Below, piece by piece: positions 21,031 to 32,472 of a DNA stretch of 64,000 nt. Location of the stretch: contig OZ038384.1 of the NCBI GenBank assembly GCA_964036045.1, positions 19,816,500 through 19,880,499 of the forward strand. Reading direction: 5' to 3'. Source of the DNA: Eutreptiella sp. 'Long Island Sound 2002' (taxonomy: Eukaryota; Euglenozoa; Euglenophyceae; Eutreptiales; Eutreptiaceae). Position 1 is the first letter of the stretch, and the number at the start of each line of letters is the position of its first letter. A program made the translations under genes and the position numbers. Under the pieces are notes generated by a model. It was not told the DNA's origin. It did not search any database and worked only from the letters and a program-made list of their open reading frames with translations.

Positions 21031-22427
21031 CACTTTACACCGATCGTCCTCACATACACAACAGGATCAGCTGCAGCCCTCCCTAGCTGAATCAAATGCA
21101 CGAACACGGGTCGCAAAACATTTTGGGCGTCGATGGCGGTTGGTGGTTGCCATCCAGGCCAGTTGCATTGTCTCACGAGAAATTCACAGTAGAGGACAAG
21201 CGGACACCAGTTCTGCAGAAGGTTCACCATTGCTTTACAAACTTCACCCTTCAGTCGATCGATCGCCGTCCAACCGTGATCGGCAACAGCCTGTAAACTG
21301 TTCGATTTCCTTCGCAACTGCCGCAAAAAATGTGGCGCACACTTGAGGATGCCGGCAATAGTTCTCTCCATGACTCTGAGCTTCGGGTACGACCCTACTG
21401 TTTTCCCCACTCCTAAGCGGCCAAAGCGGAAGTACACAAACAGCGAATGAAAGCGGCGCCATACGTCACTGGTCACAAAGTATTTATAAGGATGCCAGCA
21501 GCCGTACAAGAAAGGAGTCTTCTTCAGTTTTTCGTGCCAGTCCCACCGCTGCGTTCTGTCGGAGGACAGCAACTTCAGGCATCTTTTGTGTATGTTCTCA
21601 TCAACAAGGAGTGGCACAATGGAATGCGTGTGGTTTGACAGCGATGCAATGTAGTCCAATACCTGGACTAGGCCCTTGTACGACGATACCTGATGCGTAC
21701 TCAGCAGCAGCGGCTTCCAACCAGGATTTGGTAGTGGACCTCGCACGATGTCAAGCGGCGCTCTGATGCTCGGTATCCCTGCAGGTCTGTCCGCAAGCAG
21801 GCCCAGGTCTGTCACGATCCCATGAAAGCTCCGTTTCGTTCTGACAAGCGCTGCAGCCACACTGCTGATGCTGCGCATGAGCACATCTATGGTTGGGTGT
21901 CCTCTGAAATACGGCAACCTGCACGGCATCTCAACGACGTAAAGGGCTGTGCAATTTTGCGACTGATCCTGGATCGTTGGATGTGTTCCATACTGCTGAA
22001 TGTAACAATTGTTGATCCAGACGAAAACCTGCCGGTTCTCCATCCATCGCCATGCCTCAAGCATCTTTCCCGCAGACCGTTCCTTCATGGTTTCCTCGCG
22101 GAGCCGCAGCAGTCCTGTTCTGCGCAACGGGCGCCTGTTCTGCCGACCGATAGAGGCAAAACCCGGGGCGTCCTCGTCCTGGTGCTAGGGTGTGCATCGC
22201 AAGCGCAAAAGTTTGTACAAGTTGAAGAACTCCTCCTTGAAGTGATTGGCGGCTCGGCTCTCTGGTCTACTTTTCAACATCAGTAGTGAGTGCCGTGTTT
22301 TCCGGTTGAGGCGCAGCAAGTGCGCAAAATCAAAAAAGAAAACAGCTCCACTCTTGATCTTTTCAACGGCAACCCATAGTGATTCAGCAGTGGTATACCC
22401 GTGTTCTGTTGCACAGAAAGCTCGCAA
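21031..22427 (-). pseudogene. Unknown protein with transposase-like features, cut by the A1 LTR
   Basis: The minus strand has two open pieces in one frame (22,427-22,188 and 22,184 to the A1 LTR), separated by a single UAG at 22,185-22,187. The second piece has a run of conserved-looking motifs: YFRGHPTIDVLMRSI, WKPLLLSTHQ, LLVDENIHKRCLK, and FLYGCWHPYKY. The Asp-Glu pair and the W-H-P-x-K motif in a basic protein bring DDE-type transposases to mind, but I cannot name a family. Similar proteins are, from memory, common in dinoflagellate genomes. The frame runs into the A1 3' LTR at 21,030, after PVVYVRTIG, so the C-terminus is missing or displaced. The UAG may instead lie in an intron. Confidence 0.5.
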
Positions 22428-22884
22428 TCACCTGACAGTCCGTTCCAGCTCCCTCTTCGCTCGATGCGCAATCTTACGTGGCATGAACAATCATCTCAAA
22501 GAATCAAAAATGTGCATTTTATTATACAATTCCACAAAAAACAGGCTCCCTTAATGCTACAGTTAAATAAACTTTCTTGTCAGCACAGCGCTGCACATGC
22601 GAGACGCGCATATCGATCTTTGCGCGCAAATCTGCACTGCGCATTTTCGGTTGCTGGTAACGGTCAGCTGGTCCCACATTTCTCTTGTTTATCACATCTG
22701 CGGTACCCAGTTGCAAATCGCCACCATCGCTGCTGAAGAGTGAAGTTAGCGGTGACCACAGTATGAAAACTAGAGATGCCGGCGGGACCTGCATGGGCAC
22801 CCATGCAGCAGCGCCGCATCAAAGGAAATGCACATGCTGTGTAGTTGGTGGATCTGTTCATGTTATTGTTTCCTGTTCCATTAT

Positions 22885-23023
22885 TGCGAGGCCTCGCATT
22901 TCGATTCTTGAAACTATACCTTTTGCGAATGTTTCGAAATGGAATGCAAGGCCTCGCATTCCAGAGCATTTGATTCCGGTAAAGCGAATGAGATCCAATC
23001 CCTGCATTGCGAGGCCTCGCAAT
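22885..23023. repeat. Cluster of three GCGAGGCCTCGC palindromes
   Basis: TGCGAGGCCTCGCA is a perfect palindrome at 22,885-22,898. An 18-bp perfect palindrome with the same centre is at 23,006-23,023. Between them a 22-bp palindrome with one mismatched pair occurs at 22,941-22,962. All three share the centre AGGCCT. Spacing is about 58-63 bp between centres. Confidence 0.85.
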
Positions 23024-23316
23024 CTGTTGCAGAAAAAAAGCGTAAAAACCAACACGAGGTGCGACACACAGTGGGTTGTCCTTCCATATTGAGATACCAT
23101 CGTACACAGCAGTTCAAAGGAGCCCCATTTGTTGTAACAACACGAAAAAGGTCCCTTTTTTTAACTGAAAAACAGGCATCCAAAATCAGGGTCAGAAAAA
23201 AAAAGGGTATATTGCTGAAAAAGCCCACATCACTTCTCGGTGTTTTTTTTTAAAACAGAGCGGTACAAAAGCATACCTGTTTCCGCCGCCTAAAACACAC
23301 CCACCCCGCACACCAC

Positions 23317-23555
23317 AGCCAAGAGTGGCGGGGTACAGGCGGAACGAGCACACAACCAGGCACGCCCCAAGACCCCAGCCAGGAATGGCGGGATGCAAGG
23401 CAAAACCCAAGCCCAACCGCACACACCACGAGCCCCTGCTAGGAACGGAGGGAAGAAGCCAAAACCCGTACCTGAGCACACCCACCCAAAACCCCAGCCA
23501 GGCTTGACAGGGTTAACGCGAAACTCAAACCCAAGCAGAAGAACCACATAACAGT
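23317..23555. repeat. Degenerate 60-bp minisatellite, about four units
   Basis: Units start at about 23,317, 23,377, 23,437 and 23,496, each beginning AGCCA(G/A)G or a close variant and ending in a C-rich stretch. Units agree only partly, so the array is old. Confidence 0.6.
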
Positions 23556-24000
23556 ACGAAGCCCAGTGCCCACAGCCCGGGCACTGAGGCAGCTGGAGCC
23601 ATGCTGGTGACCAGGCCAAACGAGATCCCGAGCCCGGGGGTTAGGCTGCATTCTAACGCCAGCGCTGCTTTGGGACTCGAGGCGGAGCGTGCGACACCCA
23701 GCACCTCGGAACCCCGGTACAAAGAACATGCATGCATGCCTTGGGAACGGGATACGCCAGCATGTCCGGTGAACCTCTAGGCTTCTGCCCAAAGGAGGGG
23801 ACGTGCGCAAGCACGGGGGCACACCCTCCTGGCGAAACAAGTACGTCACGCTGGCGGCGATCAGCCCTCCCGGTGTTGCCCTGGGCCACTTTGTTGGGGG
23901 CCACCAGTAAGTCGCCTCCCCTCTTCAAGCGCGGACCCTCTTCCTGTCCGTCACAGGAGCGACGCCAGGGGGAACCAAGGGGCGCCTCTCCACAAACGAG

Positions 24001-27000
24001 TGCACCTACCTACCTGCCTAGCGTGATACAATTTTCTGGAAATGAGAATCAAGACACTAGGTGTTACAACAACCTGTCAAATGCGAGGTTCACATGAGTA
24101 TGTAGTCTTTGTTTCGGTTTTTTCTAATTGTAGCACCATGAAAGAAAAGTTTTATGTATCTAAAAATGGTCATAGGGATACGGTTGGGGCATTATCTATA
24201 TGGCGAATCGAGGATGTAGGTTGACTGTCGGGGCAAAAAAAGATCATCTTAAGCAACAATGATGAGAGCTCTTGCTGCGGCAGCTCGCATAACATGTTTT
24301 TGAACCCGTGATAGGCGGACGGATTGAGAAAAGGTGGCCAACTCCCATTAGAGAAAAAAACTAGAGACTCATAGCTCGGGCCAAGCATGCAAAATTTGTG
24401 AACACAAATCCGACTATGATCTACTTTCTATGTACTTAGAGCTTTTGACGTCAAAAGTGTGCCGTTGAGCGCTGACCTTTGGACAATGAGACGTCGCTGT
24501 TGTAAAAAAGTTAAAATCCAATGGCGGCATAAAAACCAGATTTCACCTTGGACAGTCAAAATGAAAGATCGCAAATGCTGGCGACTGGGAAATACACGCG
24601 TGCAGAGCAAATTATTAATGTGGCAAATAGATTTCTTTGGGTTTGGGGCCTGTGGCTTGGATACAGTCTTGTTGGGCACCTCAACGTTGCTAGTGCACCT
24701 TGGAAACGCATCCCCAGCTTACCAGGAACTAGTTAATGATGGTAAACAAAATGAAGCCTTCTAAAGACCCTAACTTTGCAAAACAACCATGACTCATCAA
24801 AACAAATATGACGGCGGGAAGCAGCTTTCCGAGGCGGTCATTTAGAAGGGCTGCATCGTAGACTTTTGGGACATGTTTCGTTTCGGCGCGCGGATTCTAT
24901 GTAATGGTATAACGACTGCTTTTAGAGGGGGGCGGGGCCCCAATCCCCTGGCCCCGGAAATAAAAGCCCCCCCTGGCAGGGGAGGTGAAAAAGGGGATGA
25001 AGGCGGTGGTCTAGAGTGTGGGGAACCTGCATTGGGTGGGTTGTTTTTGGACGTGATACATTCCATGTAAAGCCCTTTGCTTCCTTGTACGTTTGGGGCA
25101 AAGATTTTCAGAGCAACGTTCAGAATATGTTGGGCCTAACATTAGCGCCAAAGATGTTCAGAGCAATATAGGGTCCACCTTGTGGCACGTGATGGCTGTG
25201 TGGAGAACTAGGTGCCATGAATGTGTAGACTTTTGCGTGGCAAGCGACCTGTGGCGTGCTTCCCACTCAATGCCCCTTTGGGTAAAGCCCCTGGAGGGTT
25301 CGACGTAATTGAAAAACAGAAAAATACAAACCAGAGGTAAGGCACCCCACAGTTAGGCATACGTGCATCTTTGCCCCAGGGGGGGGGTGGGATGCCTTTT
25401 CCTTTTGCCGAAAAAAACAACGGTTGGCTTGGTGCCGCAAATCAACAAAATTTCCCAGCAAAAATGTTTGTTGCTCATTCAAAAATGTTGGCAATACATA
25501 TGCATGTTGCTCACTGAAAATTTGCACCAAAGGGCCAATTGGAAAAGCACTCCATTGAGAGGCCCTAAATTGCAAAATTTGCGCTCAAATGTACCATGCT
25601 TCTCCTCTTCCAACCAACCCTACCCCACGACTTGTGAACTGTGCCGTCTTACTGAAGGCTGACCACCACGTACCCGACCTGACAACAAACAGCATGGGTT
25701 TTACCTGCCTCTGCTATCTGCCCCTGCACCCTCCCCACAAAACACGCAGCTCCCCCGCCCCCCCTCCCGTCAGGCAATTTCCTGAGCTAAGTGAGTGGAT
25801 ACCTGAGTGGATGCGATGGTGCTATGCACCATCCCATGCACCCCATCTCTCAATGTGTTGCAAAACAAAAACCTCAATTCCTTTCTTTAAAATATTTATT
25901 TCCGCACACCTAAGCCCCCCTCCAAGCCACATTGCAGTCCAAAACAATTGCTTGATTTTTCCTTCAACAAATTACCGTGCTAAAAGCTTAGCACAACCTC
26001 CTAACCACATTGAGGTGCTTGCAATCGTTTTTGTGAGACAATTTTCAAAAGAGAAAACCTCGGTGGCAACAAAGAGAATTTCTTTCTTGGTAGACAACCA
26101 GAAAGAGAAAACGTTTCCAAAAACGTGGGCTCGACTCCATCGTGATTCAAAAAGGTTTCATACAAAAAGGTCTTTAAACTAATCAAACATGTTTAACTAT
26201 GGTTACAAAACTCAAAACAAAACTGATACAATTTTTGAGAGGGGTGCAGAACGAGCAAAAATTTTCTCATCCTGTCATGTGATTGTTTGGCCCTAGTTTT
26301 TTTCAAAACAAAAATATTCCTAGGGTCATATTCCCAAAAACACCCAAACAAAGCATACACAACTACACACAAGCGAAGCAAAGCACAAGGCGATATGCAA
26401 ATGAGGTAATGCACTCCACAGTATGGCCCGAGTGCATCTTCATTTTCGATGCCACACCTGGTCGAACCTCAACCGGCTCGGTTGGCGGATCATCGTCGCA
26501 TGCAAAACTCAGAAGCATGGCAAGGTGTATCAACAAAGAAGAAGGCAAGGGAGGCATAATGCAATGCATATGGTATGTATGAATGCATACGTGAATGCAA
26601 TGAATGCATGCACGGGCGTGTTTATCACGAGGCTATCAATGCTCTGCTTCAACTATACACACTCCATAACCTTCGTGTTACTTGCTCGCCTGGTATATTT
26701 GAATGCATCCATGAAAGCAATGAATGCATGCGGACAACAATAGTTGAACCACCCGCCCATTCCCAAATACACTCCGACAATCTGCAAATAATGCACAACA
26801 TATGCTGATGGGAGTCTTCATCAACTAATTGGATGCGTCTGAGCGACTATTCAACAAGCAAAGCGGCTGGTCAAGTATCCTGCGGAACTGATATAATATC
26901 ATGAGGAAAAAAGGTCCTCCATCGAATCTTCAGCTCGATGGCACGCGCTGATCAAGCTATGATCTTGAAACTGCAGAACTAATTAATGAGAAATTCTGAA

Positions 27001-29141
27001 CTACGTAATTAAAGTCACTGAGGGTAAAATGCGGCAGCAACAGCACAGATTGCGGCAGATTGCCGACAGCAGATCGGCGATCGCAGAGGTCAGCTCGCTG
27101 AAACAAATCAGTAACAGATCAGATAGACAATCATAATACTAACAGCAAAAAGTACAGAAGGCGTCCCAATGAGAATATCCAAATTTTCTTACTCCCCCCC
27201 AGACAACACACCACAAGTGGGGGTGTCTAAGGGGGCGCCTCCACATACAACTCAGGGCAGAAAACTTACAGTCAGACCGTCAAAAGCCCCAGGTACTCCA
27301 CCTGAAATCAGTCAGCAAAGCAAACAGAATAAAATAGAGTTAAATCTGTCCTGGGGGGTGTGAGTAGACCCCCCCCCCTTCCTATAGACTGAAGTGGACA
27401 GAGCAGTTACTGACAGCAGAAACACGCTGCTCAGCAGGGTAATACCTGAATTCTGCATCTGAAAACACCTGAGGAGAAATTGCACACTGCAGTACAGTCT
27501 CTCCCTCGTTTCCCACAGCTCAGTACAGTACACAGCGTACAGGACATCCAAGGAAGAGACATATTTGGCAAGTCTGAAAACTGCAAAGCAAAATACAATG
27601 TGATCTGAAATCTGCCCCAAAGGGCTGCACACAAAGTCATGCACAGGTCCAGTCAGACTCAGGGTCAGCTGGGCCATCAGAAACATTCTGTCTCAGGATT
27701 GGAGCCAGGAAATCAGTCAAACGCTAGGTTAGTGGAATAATAAATACACGAAATATTTAGCAGAGTAAATAAGCCACAAGGGATGACAGACAGAGTATGG
27801 GCTCAAGACCTCTGTCCGTAACTGCAGAAACTTTTGTTCGCATACTCTCACATGCGAACTTGGTGCATCTCCACATACGCAGGGCAGTCCAGGCACTGTT
27901 GGATAAAATCACAGTACTCCTGGATATCCAGGTGAAAGGGGTACATGGTGTACATCAGAGAGTATCGGCAAAACACGACAGGCAGAGTTAAACAGAGACA
28001 AGAAAAGAAATCATCTCCCCCATATAGCGGGGATGTCTCCTGAGGTATCCCACTCCCGCAGGAGGGCCAGCTTCCTCAAGGCTGGGTCAAAAAAAAAAGA
28101 AACAAGACGATTCGGGGGCTGTTCAAGAGACCCACATGTAAGGTACGTGAACGACCCCCCAGCTGAACAATTCAGGGGTTGAATCAACCTGAAGACCATT
28201 TCCATTCACATGAAAGGCATTCAAGAAAAATTCAGTTGCAGCCCTGAATCCTGACTTATCATCCCTACTTTCACTCATCCATCATTCATCCAGTAAAGTC
28301 ATCTTCTGTTTTCAGCTCAGTTCAATACAGAAACTTCAGCACTAAGACAGCACCAAAGACAGTCTCCAGGGGAGGAAGTACTACACGACCGTACAGAACC
28401 AACTTATGGATACAAGCTCAGCTTATCCCCCTGAGGTGCGGCCGACACAGGGCAAAGGAAACATTTTCTCCCGCCGGTCTCGGTCAGCTTCATATTCGCT
28501 GTAGTATCCCCTGGCTTCCTGGTCTCTTCTAATATCAAAAACGAGCCTGCCAATGGACAGCAAGGCTCAAAGTACCCTTAACTACAAGAGTAAGCGGGAA
28601 GCAACATGGGGGTAAACCTGCTGAAGGCATCAGGCACACAGCACAGAGTCAATACATGCTGATCCCAAAGACTAATGGACTATCCAAGGTAAGTCAATTA
28701 CCATACAGCCTACAGCAGGTTGATCAGACTGTGGGCTTCAACGTAAAGTAACAGGACAACACATCCCTGTGGTGAAGTCAGTGCCTAAGCCGCCGAGCTA
28801 AGAAAAACACACCTGCAGCTGTACACCGCTGCAACTCATCTCAGAATAATACAGGGCAGTCGGACTGCAAACTCTCAGGAAGAGGGGTCCATTCGGCAAA
28901 CTTTCTGCCGCGTTTACTGACGTTAACCCAACATCCAGTGGATACTCGCCATGGTGGTTTCTATGACATTTTCCCCCTCCCATGGACTGCAGAGTCCGAC
29001 AGATGGCAGGCAAGCTGAACTCTCCTCTCCAGAGTCCGCTCACTTTAACTCTGCCTGCAAGGGTACTACCTGCATATTTCCACAGGTAACATCGCCCAGG
29101 GGTCAACACGACTTGGGCTTGTAGCAACACCCTTGCCACTA
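24001..29141. other. Non-coding region without supported genes
   Basis: I see no coding frame with recognisable domains or convincing codon structure. The content is low-complexity A-rich stretches, a GC-rich patch near 24,920-25,010, a G homopolymer near 25,380, and repeated GAATGCAT words near 26,580-26,730. Small genes with many introns could be missed here. Confidence 0.4.
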
Positions 29142-29560
29142 GCAAGTGCCCTGATAGGAGCCAGTATTAGGATGTCAGTTTAGTTCAGGACATTTTCTGT
29201 TAAATGTTTTACAGAAAAACATTATTTTTCACTGTTTGGCGCCAGAAGCACAGTGCCAGCTTCTGGCGCGTGCGCGTGCATTGTCGTGTGGAGTATAGGA
29301 TTTTAGGGATTACAGAATGTAAATGATACGGATATTTTATTATAAATTTTACGCTTGTGTGAATTGTCGGTTTTGGTTGTACATTAATGAGAGTGTATAT
29401 TTGGTCATTGCACAGGACACCAAGATTATGTCGATTATTGTTTGTTCCTCTGTTCTGTTGTCCTGTGCAATGCCAAAAGGGGATGAATCAAGATAAAATA
29501 CGAAAAACCGCTTCGGTGTGGATCAAGAATAGATGCCGGAAATGGGAACAACAATAACAA
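29142..29560. repeat. Direct repeat with two hairpins, left copy
   Basis: It contains two perfect inverted repeats. CGCCAGAAGC (29,240-29,249) pairs with GCTTCTGGCG (29,259-29,268). CATTGCACAGGACA (29,406-29,419) pairs with TGTCCTGTGCAATG (29,459-29,472). Both are also perfect in the right copy. Confidence 0.8.
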
Positions 29561-29739
29561 TCTTAGTGCCGATTGGATTCCGAGGCCGAAGTGATGACCG
29601 AGAACTGAGGTGTGTCTGCAGCGCCGCCTCCCAGTACACGGATACCTGCGGCGCCGACAGACAATACAATGGAACCTCAAAGAGTTCACGGTAAGGGAGC
29701 CTAACGGATGGCGCACCCCGGGACGCGCCGCGGAGCAGG

Positions 29740-30032
29740 ATGAGCACCACCGGAAGGAAGGCAAGCCCACACAAGGCGCCGAGCAGCATGACGCTGAAGG
29801 AGCAGGCAGCGCCAGCGTCGGCGCAGAGCAACGCAGAACAGGGCAGCGCACCAGCGGTGCCACGGACGACACAGACGGCGCCGGTAAGGTCCAAAACACT
29901 TTTAATGTTTTAACCCTGTCCTCCCTCCCCCCACTTCCTTTGCAGCCGCCTGCTGTAGCCGCGGAGGGCTGCTGTTGCAGGCGTCGCAGGCCTGACGCCT
30001 GCTGTGACATTGCTTACTCTTGGGCACTTTAA
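29740..30032 (+). CDS. Putative small two-exon protein
   Basis: An ATG at 29,740 opens 48 codons ending at a good donor (CCG|GTAAGG at 29,883/29,884). A 62-bp intron with a pyrimidine tract ends at TTTGCAG (29,945). Exon 2 continues in phase to a UAA at 30,032. The predicted 76-residue protein is rich in Ala, Ser and Pro with a Cys/Arg-rich end, and I recognise no domain. The splice sites are the best evidence; the coding call is weak, and the transcript may be non-coding or start further upstream. Confidence 0.3.
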
Positions 30033-30490
30033 ACTGACAACGAGTTTAACTTTACTGGTGTGGCCCTGAGAGGCCAGATCTCAAACGAATTTACGAGAAT
30101 CTAAAAATTGAGTTGGAGCCCAAGAGGACAGAGGCCCCCAAAGGCCCGGTTTTTGCTAACCTGGTGGTGCACTGATGTGCATCTTTGCTTTGCTTTTTAG
30201 ATTTGACTGAATTTAACAGTCGTTACTCTTGGCCACTTTAAACCCGCAATGAGTTACATTCACATTGAAAGTGCTTACTCCTGGTCACTTAAAACTGACA
30301 ACGACTTTCGTTTTCCTGAGGTGGCCCTGCGCGGCCTATAGTGGTTGGGCAGTGCGCTGATGGCACTGCTAGATCCTGAGATGGGAGTGGTTGCTCTTGA
30401 CCACTTTAAAAATGCAATGCGTCTTTGCAAGTGCTTACTCTTGTGCACTGAAAACCTCTTGAGTTGTCAGAGCCGCCTACTCTTGTGCGG
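30010..30490 (+). repeat. Dispersed short repeat, consensus near GCTTACTCTTGGNCACTTTAA
   Basis: Variants begin near 30,012, 30,221, 30,272, 30,390, 30,432 and 30,476, most followed by A- and C-rich sequence. Spacing is irregular (about 40-210 bp). Function is unknown. Confidence 0.5.
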
Positions 30491-31669
30491 GGTATAAGAA
30501 CCAATGACCTCTGAGTAAGAAGTGTAATGCAAACCCGGCGTTGTGTTGAGGGAGGATACGGGGTTTGCAGGGCAGCAGGCCCTCGCAAAAATGGGTTTCT
30601 CCTCCCATTATTGGGCAAGAGGCTCGCCAAAATTGGCTGTCCCAGGGAGGAGACAGTGGTCAACACACTGTGGGACCAGAGTCCTGCAGAGGCTGGGATG
30701 GTCCCGTGAAACACCCCCCTTGAGTTTGTGTGGGTGTTGGCCCGGCTCCTTGGGCTGCGCCTGGCTGGTGTGGAAACGGGGAATCCCCCACAAAAGCACA
30801 AAACCGAGATGGTGTCAGCCCCCACCCACTGAACGGGACTGGAGTGGTGTGTGGAGGCACTGTGCAAATGCACACGAGAAATGCTGAGCGAAACAAAATG
30901 CGGAGCACAACCTTGAGACTTTTGTATTATTTTTTTCATCTACTTTTATCATCCACCTAAGCTCCGGGTTTAATCTTTTTCCCAGAAAAAAGTGAGGAAC
31001 GTTTCACTTCCCCCGCCACCCCACGCACGCGTTCAGCTATTGATCCGCCACCAGCAAAATGCTGCGTTGCTGGACAGTGTGGTATTTTTCAATGCAAGGG
31101 TGAAATCGCCAGTGCGGGCTTTATGGCCTCTCCCTGCCTTCAGCAGCCCCTCCCAGTGGAGCTGCAGCAGGCATATTTTTATCCCCACACTGACTGAGAG
31201 CCAGTGTCTGCCTGCAGTGTAACGAGGGCCCCTTGCTTTTCCTCTATTCCCTATTTTTTGGGACATGGGGCCTTGAAACCTTAGGGTGGACACGACACAG
31301 TTTTCTTTTTTATATGACAGAGTAACCCTTTTTCTGTTTTCCAAGTAGCCACAGCTAGACAGCTCTGGCTTACACAGCAACCCCCACACCCACTCCGACC
31401 TCCAATTAGCTCCCCCTGGGCAGATAGCTTAGGAGGGGAGCGCCACAGTATAATTTTTTCAGGTGCCGTGGGCACCTGCTGGCACCCCTAGGAGTACTTA
31501 TTTTTGCTGTTATTCTTTTCAACTGTGTCAGAGGTGGCTGGGGACTCTGGGGACTGTGTTCTGCGCCCCCCCCCCCTCGGGAGAAGCTAACCCATCTGCA
31601 TGGATATGAATGCACGAATTGCGATATGCATGGTGCATTTCTGCATCATCTCTGCCTTTCTCTGTGCAG

Positions 31670-31736
31670 GTGGGGACAAGCAGTGGAAGCGAGCAGCAAG
31701 AGTCGGTATGCAGAGCCAGCCAGCAGCACGCCAGAG
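31670..31736 (+). other. Candidate internal exon
   Basis: A 67-base segment is preceded by a strong pyrimidine tract ending CTGTGCAG and followed by AGAG|GTAATC. Further along, a run of 14 C followed by GCAG (31,871-31,888) looks like another acceptor. No protein can be assembled with confidence. Confidence 0.25.
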
Positions 31737-32054
31737 GTAATCTAATTCATATATGGGTGTTGAACACTAGCAATGAATTTTTTTTGCGCTGTACCCTTTA
31801 CACAGAAGGAAATCAGAATGTAGTTCATTTTGTGTGCTGTGCTCTGCTGCTTCACTGTGAGGTACCACTGCCCCCCCCCCCCCCGCAGATCAGAACATTC
31901 TTTTCTGAAAATTTCTGAGTGTCTATTTTTCTTACAGAGGTCAGCAGGACTTCTGGCACCCCTCCCCTGCCCAGCAGGATGCAGGGCAGTGCCCATGGTC
32001 TGCTTTTTCAGGCCAACCCCTGGTGGGTTCAGCCTTAGGAGGGGAGTGCAATGG

Positions 32055-32472
32055 GCAAATGCCCTGATAGGAGCCTGTGTTTGGATGTCAGTTTAGTTCA
32101 GGACATTTTCTGTTAAATGTTTTACAGAAAAACATTATTTTTCACTGTTTGGCGCCAGAAGCAAAGTGCCAGCTTCTGGCGCGTGCGCGTGCATTGTCGT
32201 CTAGAGTATAGGATTTTAGGGATTACAGAATGTAAATGTTACGGATACTTCTTATAAATTTTACGCTTGTGTGAATTGTCGGTTTTGGATGTACATTAAT
32301 GAGAGTGTATATTTGGTCATTGCACAGGACACCAAGATTTTGTCGATTATCATTTGTTCCTCTGTTCCGTTGTCCTGTGCAATGCGAAAAGGTAATGAAT
32401 GAAGATAAAATACGAAAAACCGCTTCGGTGTGGATCAAGAATAGACGCCTGAAATGGGAACAACAATAACAA
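32055..32472. repeat. Direct repeat with two hairpins, right copy
   Basis: This matches 29,142-29,560. Both stems are retained as perfect pairs: 32,153-32,162 with 32,172-32,181, and 32,318-32,331 with 32,371-32,384, while bases outside the stems differ at several positions. Confidence 0.8.

Larger units (their letters stand above)
22428..24000. other. Non-coding stretch with palindromes and a minisatellite
   Basis: No open frame here looks like a protein. The stretch holds the palindrome cluster at 22,885-23,023 and the 60-bp repeats at 23,317-23,555, which are listed separately. The rest shows nothing I can support. Confidence 0.5.
29142..32472. mobile_element. LTR-like element: two 418-bp direct repeats around a 2.5-kb interior
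   Basis: Near-identical direct repeats lie at 29,142-29,560 and 32,055-32,472, offset by 2,912-2,913 bp. The interior has no retroviral protein, so if this is a retrotransposon it is a non-autonomous one. A purine-rich stretch (AGGAGGGGAG) precedes the second repeat by about 15 bases. I found no primer-binding site or target duplication. An alternative is two copies of a structured SINE-like repeat that happen to flank unrelated sequence. Confidence 0.4.

Noticed and set aside
29238-29245. TGGCGCC as a retroviral-type primer-binding site
   Set aside because: Only seven bases match, it lies inside the repeat rather than next to its end, and it forms part of a perfect hairpin.
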